Shown here piece after piece: positions 9,201 to 21,200 of a DNA stretch of 64,000 bases (within the stretch, counting starts at the first letter, position 1; every line of letters starts with the position of its first letter). The position numbers were made by a program, and so were the translations under genes. A model generated the notes under the pieces. It worked only from the letters and a program-made list of their open reading frames with translations, made no database searches and was not told where the DNA came from. Source of the DNA: Brachybacterium squillarum M-6-3 (GTDB lineage: Bacteria > Actinomycetota > Actinomycetes > Actinomycetales > Dermabacteraceae); assembly GCF_000225825.1 (NCBI RefSeq), contig NZ_AGBX01000001.1, positions 1,116,001-1,180,000 on the forward strand. Reading direction: 5' to 3'.

Positions 9201-12200
9201 AGCGGGTGCTGGGGCTCCCCGTCCCCTCCGACACGGCCACCTTCTTCGATCTCGGCGGCACCTCCCTCGGGCTCATGGACCTGCAGGCCGTCATCGCCTC
9301 CGCCTACGGGAGGGAGGTGCGGGTGACCGAGCTGATGGCTCGTCCCACCGTCGCCGAGCAGGCGGACTGGCTGGAGGAGGGCGACGCCCCCCGGCCGTCC
9401 CCGGCGCCCGACGGGACCGCCGTGCAGGCCGAGGACATCGCGATCATCGGACTCGCCGTCGAGGTCCCCGGCGCCCGCGATCGTCGTAAGCTCTGGGAGC
9501 TGCTGCGCGAGGGGCACTCCACCCTGCACCGCTACAGCGAGGAGGACCTGCGCAGGCTCGGCGTCCCGGAGGCGCTGCGGAGGTCGCCGCGCTATGTCCC
9601 GGTCGCGGGGATCCTGGAGGACTCCGACGGGCTCGACGGCGCCCCCTTCGGGCTCTCCCCCGCGGAGGTCGCAGCCACCTCCCCCCAGCTCCGCCTGCTC
9701 TACCGACTGCTCTGGCACGGCTGCGAAGACGCCGCGCTCGACCCCACCCGGCTGCCCTCCCGGACCGGGGTCTTCGTCGGCGGCAGCGACGACTTCGACT
9801 GGTATCGCGAGGCGCTCGACCCCGACCGTCCCTTCGGCGCGCGCTACGAGCGCTTCACCCTGGCGACCAACCACTTCCTCGCCACCAGGCTCGCCTTTCG
9901 CTTCGACCTGCGGGGCCCCGCGCTGTCGGCCCTCGCCGGCTGCTCGACCTCGCTGCTCACGGTGCACCTGGCGGCGCAGTCGCTGCAGGCGGGGGAGTGC
10001 GACCTCGCCCTTGCCGGAGGCGTCACCGTGGAGCCGTCCCAGCGCCTGGGGTACCTGCACGAGGACGGGATGATGCTCTCCGCCGACGGGCGGTGCCGCC
10101 CCTTCGACGACGCCGCCTCCGGGACCGTCTTCTCCGACGGCGGCGGACTCGTGGTCCTCAAGCGGCTCGGCGACGCCCTGCGGGACGGAGACCGCATCTC
10201 CTCGATCATCCGCGGCTCCGCCGTGGGCAACGACGGCCGGGCCAAGCAGTCCTTCACCGCGCCCAGCGAGGACGGTCAGGTCGAGACCATCGCCGCCGCC
10301 TACCGTCGCAGCGGGATCGACCCGGCCGACGTCACCCTGCTCGAGGCCCACGGCACCGGCACCCGGCTCGGGGACCCGATCGAGGTGGCCGCCCTGCAGC
10401 GCGTGTTCGCCGCCGCACCCGAGGGTGCGATCTCCCTGTCCTCCGTGAAGGGGGCCGTGGGGCACACCGACACGGCCGCCGGCGTGGTCTCCCTCTGCGC
10501 GGCGAGCCTCGCCCTCGAGCACCGCTTCCAGCCGGGCACCTGCCACCTCGAGAATCCCAACCGACTGCTGGACCTCGCCGGGTCGCCGCTGGTCCTGCAC
10601 GCCGACGGGCGGGAATGGCCCGGTGAGCGTCCCCGCCTCGCCGGGGTGAACTCCTTCGGCGTGGGAGGGACCAACGTGCACATGATCCTGGAGGAGGCGC
10701 CGCCGCGCCCGGCCCCGTCCGGGTCCGTCCCCGTGCTGCTGCGATTCGCGGCCGCGAGCCGGCTCGCGGTGGAGCGGACGGCCGAGGCGGTCACGACGGC
10801 GCTGGCCCGGGAGCCGGAGCTGTCGCCGCTGGATGCCGCGGCGACCCTCGCCGCGCGGAGCCCCGAGCTGGACGTCCGCGGGGCGGTGGCCTGGATGGGG
10901 GATGGCTCCGAGCCACGGCTACTCCCGGTGCGGCGGACGCCCGAGGTCACGGGCCCCACGGCGCTGCTGTTCTCGGGTCAGGGCAACCAGCATCCCGGGA
11001 TGGGGAGCTGGCTCGCGGGCGGGCGCTCCCTCCCCGCACGGCGCTTCGCCGAGGAGCTCGCGGAGGTTCTCGGACACCTGGAGGTCGCGGAACGGGCGGA
11101 TCTCGAGCGCACGATGTCGGGCGCCGGCGGCCCCCTGGACCGGACCGATCACGCCCAGCTGGCGCTGTTCAGCACCCAGTACGCGGCGGCCCGGGCCGTG
11201 ATGTCCCTCGGTGTCGAGCCCGATGTCCTGCTGGGGCACAGCATCGGCGAGCTCACCGCGGCCGCCCTGGCCGGGGTGTGGACGCTGCCGGACGCCCTGC
11301 ATCTGGTGCGCAGGCGGGGTCGACTGATGCAGGAGCAGCCGCCCGGGGTGATGATCGCGGTGCCGTCCGCGGCCGGGGCCGTGCGCGAGGCCGTGGCGGA
11401 GACCCCCGGCGCCTGGGTGGCCCTGGAGAACGCTCCCGAGCGGACCGTGATCGGGCTGGACGCCGAGGTCGCCGACGACGTCGAGCGCGCCCTCGGAGCG
11501 GCAGGCCTGATGGGTATCCGCCTGCGCACCTCCCACGCCTTCCACACCCCGATGATGACGTCGGCGGCCGAGGCCTTCGCGGAGGAGGTCGCCCGGGTCC
11601 CCCGCGAGGAGCCCAGGATCCCGATCATCGCGAACCGGCGCGGACGGATCGCCCGACCCGGCGAGCTCACCGATCCCCAGGCCTGGGCCGAGCAGATCGC
11701 ACGGCCCGTGCTGTTCTCGGAGTGCCTGGGGGCGCTCGGGCGTCTCCACCCCGCGCAGGTGATCGAGAGCGGCCCGGGGACCTCCCTGCTCTCCTTCGTG
11801 CGGACTGTGGACGCGCTGGAGGGGACCGGGGTGCAGACCTCGCTGCTCCCGGGCGCATCCGCCGGGTCCGGCATCGAGGAGAGCATGATGTGCGCGCTCG
11901 GCGAGCTCTGGACCGCCGGTCTCGAGGTGCGCACCGAGGAGCCCGGAGAGGGGCGGCGCACCTCCCTGCCCGGATATGTGTTCGATCCGGCTCCCGCGGA
12001 GCCCGCGGCCGCCGCCGCGCTCCCCGCCGCGGCCGTCGAGCCGACGGACGACGCGGGTCCCACCGTCGTCGCGGCCGCAGCGCTGCCCGCGGAGGCCGCG
12101 GTGCTGGCCGCGGTGACGGCGGTCCTCGGACACGAGCAGGTCGATCCCGAGACCACCTTCCTCGCCCTGGGCGGCGACTCGCTGAAGGCGACCGCCCTGG

Positions 12201-15200
12201 TCGCCCACCTCGAGAGCGAGCACGGGCTGCGGGCGGAGGTGGCCCAGGTGCTCTCGGCCCCGTCCCTGCGCGAGCTCGCGGTCCGATGCGACCTCGACGC
12301 CGCGCCCCGGCCCGGCCTGCCCCCGGCCCCGCGCGGCGAGGACCATCCGCTCAGCAGCGCCCAGCTGCGGATGTACCTCGCCGCCCGGCTCGATCCGGAC
12401 TCCCCCCTCTACAACATGCTCTCGGCGACCCGCCTGGCCGGGACCCCCGACGTGGGCAGGCTCCGGGCGGCGATGCGACGCCTGGTCGCCCGGCACGAGC
12501 CCCTGCGCACCCGCTTCGACCGCCGCGGGGGAGAGGTCCGCCAGGTCGTGGTCCCTGCCGCAGAGTGCCCCGACCCGGAGCTCGACCTGGTCAGAGGGGA
12601 CGTCAGCACCTCGGAGGAGGTGGCCGCCCGGGCACGGGAGTTCCTGCGGCCCTTCGACCTCGGACGAGCCCCCCTGCTGCGCGGCCGGATCGTCGACGGG
12701 GGCCCCGCCGGCGCCGTGCTGCTGATCGACGTCCACCACATCGTCGCCGACGGCACGGCCGTCGAAGTGCTGGCGCGGGACCTCGGCTCCCTGTGGGACG
12801 GGGACCTCCGACCGCTCGACGTGCAGTTCGTGGACCACGTCGAGCAGGAGCAGAGGCACCGGGACGCCGAGCGGGAGCAGCGGGAGCTCGCGGAGGTGGT
12901 GGCGACCCTCGAGGGGTACCGCCGTCGCGAGGCCCTGCCGCTGACGAGGACGCGCGACGGGCGGCCGCGCACCGCTGAACGGGTGACCCTGAGCGTGGAC
13001 CCGGAGCTGCTGCCCGGGATCCGCTCGCTCGCCGTCGAGCACGAGGCCACCGTCCCGATGGTGATGCTCGCGGCCTGGAGCGCGGCCCTCGCCCGGGTGG
13101 GGGACCTCGAGGACCTCGTCATCGGGACCACGGCGACCGGACGGGACCGCCCCGGGACCGGCGAGATGGTGGGTATGTTCGTCAACCTGCTGCCGATCAG
13201 GCTGCGGCCGCGGTCCGGGAGGAGCTTCCGTGGACTGCTGGAGGAGACCCGCGAGGGGATGATCGCCGCCCTCGCCCATCAGCAGGTGCCCTTCGACGCC
13301 GTGGTCGGGGCCCTCGCCCCGCCCCGCGCGGACGGCGCGAACCCGCTCACCGAGGTCTCCTTCGACTTTCACAACATCGAGGAGCACGACCTCCAGCTGG
13401 GCGATCTGCGCGGGGAGCAGGTCGAGCTGCCCCCCTTCGCCGTCGGCATGGACCTCGTGATCACCGGGACGCAACGCGAGGGGACCCTCGGCTTCGACCT
13501 CGACATCGCAGCGGACCTGGTGGACCGCGAGACCGTGGCCGGTCTCGCCGCGGCCTTCCACGGCCTCCTCCGCGGCGTCCTCGCGGACCCGGACGTGCCT
13601 CTGGGGGAGTGCCCGCTGCTCGGTCCCGAGGACCTCGCGATGATCCGCGCACAGGCAAGCGGCCCGTGGACGGAGCCGATCAGCGAGACCGTCCACCGGG
13701 CCGCCCTCGAAGACCTCGAGGCGACGGCGCTGATCGAGCCGGACGGCACCTCGGTGACCCGCGGACGCCTCGACCGGGTCGTGGCCTCCCTCGCCGCCCG
13801 GCTGCGCGCGTCCGGTCTCCGCCGCGGCGACCCGGTGGTGCTGTGGGGCGAGCGCGACGGCGCCCTGATCGCCGGAATGCTGGCGGCGCTGCGGGCGGGC
13901 GGTTGCTACCTGCCGCTGGACCCCTCGGCGCCCGCCGCTCGCCGGGACCTCGTCCTCGCCGACCTTGGACCCCGGTGGGCGATCGCCCCGGCGGAGGCGC
14001 CGCTGCAGACCGTCGAGCACCGGTTCGGGACGGAGGGGATCCGGCGGGCGCTGCGGGGTGAGGAACCCCTGCCGGTTCCGTCGCCGGGCCCGGACGAGAC
14101 CCCACAGGAGGAGGATCCCGCCTACCTGATCTACACCTCCGGATCGACGGGGACCCCCAAGGGGGTGCGGGTGGCCCACCGCGGGGTCTCGAACCTGCTG
14201 GCCGACCACCATCGTCGGGAGCTCTTCCGGTCCGGGGACGTCATCGTCTCGTTGGCCGAGCCGACCTTCGACATCTTCCTCAGCGAGAGCCTGATCCCGC
14301 TGGCGGAAGGGGCGGCGGTCCACCTCTGCCCCTCCGACGAGAGCCGTGACGCGGCGGCGATCGCCGCCCGGATCCAGCGGCACGGGGCCACCCATCTCCA
14401 GGTCCCGGTCAGCAAGCTGACGGCCCTGTGCGGCAGCCGGCCCTTCCGCGAGCGTCTGTCCGCGCTGCGCACCGTGATCGTCGGCGGCGAGCACGTGCCC
14501 CCCGCCCTAGTGGAGACCGTGCGGGGAACGGCAGGGGCGCGCCTGCTGAACATGTACGGCCCCACGGAGTGCACCGTCACCTCGAGCATCAAGGAGCTCG
14601 AGGTCGGGCGGGAGATCACCATCGGGACCCCCGTCGACGGCGCGGCGACCGTGATCGTGGACGAGGAGGGACGCCTGCTGCCCCCGGGGCTGCCCGGCGA
14701 GATCGTCGTGCTCGGTCGCCCGGTGTCCCTGGGATACACCCACGCCCCCGACACCGTTCGCGCGGCCTTCGACCCTCTGCCGGAGCTGCCCGGGATGGCG
14801 GCCTATCGCACGGGCGACCTGGGGCGCATCGGGGCGGGCGATGGTGAGCTCCGCATCGGCGGGCGCCGCGACCATCAGGTCAAGCACCAGGGCAACCGCA
14901 TCGAGCTAGGGGAGATCGAGAAGACCGCCGCCGCGATTCCGGGGATCGAGCTGGCCGTGGCCCTGCTCGAGGAGGACCGGTTGGTGCTGGTGGTCTCCCC
15001 GCCCGGACCAGCGGCCGATCCCGGGACGCTGCGGCAGGCCCTCGCCGAGCGGCTGCCGGCTCCCATGCTGCCCCAGCAGGTGCTGGCGCTCGAGGAGATC
15101 CCCCTGGGGGCGACGGGCAAGGCCGACCGCACCGCGATCGCCGCTCGTCTGCGCGACGCGGGCGGACCCGGGCAGACCCGTCCCGAGCCTGGAGCGGAGG

Positions 15201-18200
15201 CCGGGGCGGGGTCGGCCCCCGCGGCCCGCACCGTGGGTGAGCTCGAGACGCTGATCCGCGGGCTCTGGGAGGCGGAGCTCGGGGCCCGGCCCGAGCCCCG
15301 GGACGGGTTCTTCGATCTCGGGGGTACCTCCCTCGGCCTGATGAACATCGGCAACCGGCTCGCCGACGCCCTCGGCGAGGACGTGCCCCTGGCCGCTCTG
15401 TTCGACCACCCCACGCCGCGGACGCTCGCCGCTTCCCTCGCCGCCCCGGACCCGTCCCCTGCTGCGGTCCGGCCCGTCCGCACCGGGCTCGGCGGCGAGG
15501 AGCCGCTGCTGGGCACGGCGGACCTGGAGGCCATCGAGGGCCTCGAGGTCCCGGGGTCCTCGGAGCCGGTCGACGCGGAGGGAGCCGACGGTCGGGTGGC
15601 CGTCATCGGCATCGCGCTGCGGGTGCCGGGCGCCGCGACGGCCGCCGCGCACTGGGACGCCCGCGAGCAGGGAACGGTCGGCGTCCGTCGCTTCTCCGAG
15701 GAGGAGCTCATCGAGGCCGGGGTTCCCGCCCAGGACCGAAAGGACCCCCGTTACGTGCCCGTGCGCGGCTGGATCGCCGCGGACACCTTCGACCACGCCC
15801 ACTTCGGCTACTCCGTCCAGCAGGCCGAGGCCCTGGACCCGCAGGTCCGGCTGCTGCACGAGCTGGCCTGGGATGCCTTCGAGGACGCCGCCGTGGTGCC
15901 CGGTGCCCGGACCGGACGGACCGGGGTGTTCGTGGGGACGGGCACCAACCTCGCCTGGACCCTCGGCTCCCTCGCGGCGACGGCAGATCCGGTCGGCGTC
16001 TTCGCCTCCCTCACGGCCACGGAGAAGGACTTCGTCGCCACCCGGATCGCCCACCGGATGGACCTGACCGGCCCCGCGATGACCGTCCAGACGGCGTGCT
16101 CCACCTCGCTGGTGGCGGTCCATGAGGCGGTGCGTGCGCTGCGGGCCGGGGAGTGCGAGACCGCCTTGGCCGGAGGGGCGGCTCTGAACTTCCCCCGTCG
16201 CGAGGGGTACCCCTGGCGGGAGGGCATGATCTTCAGTCGGCGCGGGGCCTGCCGTCCGTTCTCCCGGGATGCCGACGGCACTGTCCCCGGCCAGGGAGGA
16301 GCACTGGTCCTGCTCAAGCCGCTCGATGCGGCTCTCGCCGCGGGGGACCACGTCTACGCGGTGATCGCCGGCAGCGCGGTGAATAACGACGGCGGGGAGA
16401 AGGTCGGGTACACCGCGCCGGGGGCGCGCGGGCAGCGCAGAGTGATGCGCGATGCCCTGGCGGACGCCGGCGTCGACCCGGCCGAGGTCGGGTACGTCGA
16501 GACCCACGGCACCGGCACTCCCCTCGGCGATCCGCTCGAGTTCGGCGCCCTCGCCGAGGTCTACGGCGGAGCGACGGGACCCGCGCTGGGCGCGGTGAAG
16601 GCGAGCCTCGGGCATCTCGACGCCGCCGCGGGCGTGGTGGGGCTCATCGGCGCCATCGGTGCTCTGCACCGCGAGACCGTGTGGCCGCTGGCGGCCCTTG
16701 GGGACCCCCACCCCGCCCTGCCCGCGGACACCGGTCTGCGCCTGCCCACCGCTCTCGAGCGCCGGCCCGGCGGGCTCAGCCATGCCGCCGTGAGCTCCTT
16801 CGGGATCGGAGGGACCAATGCGCATGTGGTGCTCGCAAGGGCACCCCGGTCCCCGCGGTCCGTCCCGCGCGCCGGGCATCCGCGGGCCCTCCTGGTCAGC
16901 GGCAGCGAGGCCCGCGCCTGCCGCGCCCGTCAGGAGCAGGCAACCGCGCTGCTGACGGATCCCGGCATCGAGCCGGCGGACCTCGCCGTGACCCTCGCCG
17001 TGGGGCGCGCGCCCCTCGCCAGCCGGGCTGTCACAGTGATCACCCCCGGCCAGGACCCTCTCTGGTGGACCGCCGAGGATCCCGCACCGGTGGTGCCAGC
17101 CGCCGACCGGTCCGGACTGTCCTGGCCCGGAGCCGAGCCGGACGCCGGACCGCTCGCGGTGCGCCTGGACACCCTGCTGGACGAGCTCCTCGGAGCCTGC
17201 GACGCGGGGGCCCGGGAGCGAATCCGGGCGGCCCTCGGCGCGGGCACCCCGGCGGACCGGCCCGAGGGGCGCCTGGCCCAGGTGATCCTGCGTGCCGCGC
17301 TGCTGCGCCTGCTGCCCTCCGGAGCCCTGGACGCGGGAGCACGGACGACGACGCTGCTGGGCCCGGCCCGAGACCTGGCCGCCGGCACCCGCACCTTGCG
17401 GCAGGTGGTCGACGCCCTCCGCGAGACGCCCCCCGCCTCGTCGGAGGCGGCCCCGGAACCTCGCGCCGAGGGCCCCGTGCGCCCGGTGGCCCCCGCCCTG
17501 GACGAGCGGTCGCTGCTGGAGGTGCTCGCCGGGCAATGGGTCCGCGGGGTCCCCCTCGAGGATCCCACCCTGCTGAGCGGCGACGGACGGCGGATCCCGC
17601 TGCCCGGCTACCCCTTCGCCCCCGTCAGCCTGCGTGCCGACATCCATCCCCGCGAGCTGCAGCGGCTCGTCGACGGGGAGGCCACCGCGCCCGCGCCACC
17701 GCCGGGCTCCGCGGACGATCGCCGACCCGCATCGGCCCCGACCGAACCGGCCGCCCCGGGGGCCGCGGAGGACGATGCCGCGATCACTCGGCTGCGAGAG
17801 GCCTGGACGACGGTCCTGGGCGGAGACGCCCCCGGGGCGGAGGACGACTTCCTGCGCGCCGGCGGGGACTCCCTGACCGCCGTGCGGATGTGCACCCTGC
17901 TGGAGGACGGCGTCGGCCTCGACGCGGCGGACGTGCTGGGGAGCCCCCGCTTCACGGATCTCGCCGCGCTGCTGGGAGCACGACGGCAGGAGCCCGCCGC
18001 CACGGAGGAGGGACGCCGCACGGAGGAGAGCCCCGGCACGGCGTCGGACGCGTCCCCCGAGGACGGTGCCGTCATGTGGCCCGCCTCCCCGGCCCAGCGC
18101 CGCATGTACGCCTCCTCGATGCTGCTGGACGATCCGCGCGCATTCGACCTGCGACTCGAGCATCTCGTCCACGGCCCCCTCGACCCCGAGCGCCTGGCCG

Positions 18201-21200
18201 GGGCCGTCGAGGCGCTGATGCGGCGGCACGATCAGCTGCGCGCGGACTTCCAGCTGGACGCCCACGGCACGCTCACCCAGCGCATCCACTCGGAGCCGGG
18301 TCCCGGACTGGTGATCCGGCCCTTCGACCCGGAGGTCGTGGACCGCTTCGCGCCGGGCCCCGCCTTCGACCTCGGACGGGCACCCCTGTTCCGCGCGAGC
18401 TGGATCCCCGGGGGCCCCGGAACCGGTCTGCTGCGTCTCGAGATCCACCACCTGATCGGCGATCAGGCCTCCCTGGAGGTCCTCGGCGAAGAACTGGTCG
18501 CTCTCTATGCGGGGCAGGATCCGGGGCCCGCGCCGCTGCCCTACACCCGGTACGCCCGTGCGCTTGAGGAGCCGGACGGGGTCCGGCGGCGCGCCGAGGC
18601 GGCCCGGAGGGTCGCCGAGAGAGTCCGCGGGGTGCCGCCGCTGGAGCTGCGCGCGGACGGCGATCCCGCCCAAGTCGGCCTCTGCACCCGGCAGCTGGGC
18701 ACGGGCGTCGAGGAGATCGCCGCGCGGGCCGCGCAGGAGGGCACCACCCCCTTCGCGGTGCTGCTCGCGGCGGCCACCGCCGTCCTCGCCGAGGGCCATC
18801 GTGAGGACGTCCTCGTCGGCACCGCCGTCTCCGGCCGCACCGTGCCCGGCACCGACCGCACCGTGGGGATGTTCGTCTCCCTCGCCCCCCTGCGCCTGAC
18901 AGCGGCGGACGGGGCCAGCGGACGCGAGGCGCTGGCCGCGGCCGCCGCGCTGGGACGCGACCTGATGCGGGATGCCGAGGCGCCGATCGAAGATGTGGCC
19001 GCCGAGCTCGGACTGCGCGCCGACTCCGCCACCAGCCCCCTGTTCGACGTGGTCGTCAACGTGGTGGAGGTGGGCGGGGACGCACGGCTCGGCGAGGCCG
19101 AGCTCGAGCCGCTCGCTCCCGCGCGGGACAGCGCGCGCCACGGGGCGACCCTGACCTTCGCGCTCACGGGGAAGGAGGTCGAGGTCGAGATCGAGCACCG
19201 CGGCGACGTGCTGAGCGGCGCCGGGGCGCGCCGGATGCTGGCACGGCTGGACGCCGCCCTCGCATCCATAGTCCGCCACCCCGAGGAGCCCCTCGCTCCG
19301 GCCGATCCCGAGCCTGTGGCGGAAAACGGCGGCGGGAGCGGGGTGCCGGGAACCCTGGTCGATCACGTCCTGACGGCGGTCGGACGGCACGCCTCGCGGG
19401 TGGCCCTCGAGGCGGGTCCGCGCCGCTGGACCTACCGCGAGCTCCTGGACGAGGCCGCGGGCCTCGCGGGGGCGCTCGCCGCGGCCGACATCGGCCCGGG
19501 GACCCCCGTGGCCGTGCTGCTCACCCGCGGCCCCGAGCAGATCATCGCCCGCCTCGCCCTGCTTCTGCGCGGCGCCCTCGAGATCCCGTTGGACCGGGCC
19601 GCGCCCGCCGGCCGCATCGGAACCCTGATCCGGGAGAGCGGGGCCCGGGCGGTGCTCCTCGACGAGGGAGCGCCCGCCGATGACGTCCCCGGGGGCCTGA
19701 CCGCGGTGTCCGTCGCCGCACGGGGCCCGGAGGTCGCGACGGCGCGGGTGGAGGCCACGGCGCCGATCCTGATGATCTTCACCTCCGGGACCACCGGGAC
19801 GCCCAAAGGGACGCTGCTCAGCGGGGCCAACATGCTCACCGCGTGCGTGGACACCGGATACCTGCGGTACCGGCAGGGCCACCGGGTGCTGCAGCTGACG
19901 GCGAGCACCTTCGACGCCTCCTACCAGGACCTCTACGGGGGCTTATGCGCCGGAGCGACCCTGGTCATGGGGGGGACCGAGGTGTCCCGGGACCCCCGTG
20001 AGCTGGCCCGCTTCCTCCGGGAGGAGCGGATCGACGCGGGCCTGCTCATCACGCCGGTCTTCCACGCCCTGATGGAGGAGGACCCGGCGGCCGTCGCCGC
20101 GATGAGCGTGCTCCACGTCGGCGGCGAGGCCCTTGGCACCTCCGCCGCGAGAGCTGCCGTCGACCGGATGGGACCGGGGCGGCTGGTCAACCTCTACGGT
20201 CCCACCGAGACCGCGGTCGCCGCGACCTACCACCGCCTGGATTCCTGCCCCGGGGCAGGACGGGTGCCCATCGGCCGTGCCGCGCGGCATCGGCTGCTCC
20301 GCGTCGTCGACCTCGAGGGTCGTGACCTCCCGCCCGGCGAGCCCGGCGAGCTCTGGATCGGCGGACACGGGGTGGCCCTCGGCTATCACGGGCGGGAGGA
20401 CCTCACCGCCGAGCGCTTCCCCGTCCGCGACGGAGAGCGGTACTACCGCAGCGGGGACCGCGTCGTCCTCGAGGACGACGGGAACCTGGTCTTCGTCGAT
20501 CGCTTCGACCGGCAGATCAAGCATGCGGGGCATCGCATCGAGCTCGCCGAGATCGAGTACGCGATGGAGACCTGCACCGGCGTCGAGAGCGCCGTGGTCG
20601 TGGTGACCTCGGCGGAGGGGGCGAGCACCCTGACCGGTTTCTGCACGGGCGCCGACGTCGACCCGGAGACGGTGCGACGAGAGCTCGCCTCCCTCCTGCC
20701 CGTCACCCTGGTCCCGCAGCATCTGCTCCCGGTGGACCGGTTCCCGCTGACGCCCCATGGGAAGGTCGACCACCGCGCCCTCGCCGATCGGATCGAGAAG
20801 GACGCGGGGACGGGAGGGGCCGAGCGGCACCGGGACTCCGGTCGTGGCACGACCGCGGCACCCCCGGGGGCAGACGCACCCCTCACCGATGCCGAAGGCG
20901 TGCTCTCCGTGATGCGGGAGGTGCTGCTCCTGCCCGAGCTCGGTCCGGAGGAGGACATCTTCGCCGCGGGTGCGCAGTCGATCCAGGCCATCGCCCTCTC
21001 CCGGGAGCTGCGTCGACGGGGGCTCGACGTCCCGGTCGCGGAGATCTTCCGCCGGCCCTGCGCCGCCCAGCTGGCCCCGGCCGCCGAGCCGGCGTCCGCC
21101 GCCACGTCCCCGGCCCCCTCCGAGGCCCTCTGTCCCGCACCGACCTCAGGGACCCGCACTCCGCAGCAGGCGGCGGAGGAGGCGAAGGGCCTGGCCGCGC

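Noticed and set aside
7235-19882. Very long minus-strand open frames (1148, 1191 and 1658 codons) opposite the synthase
   Set aside because: They mirror the G+C-biased third positions of the synthase, show no domain, and the plus-strand domains are unambiguous.
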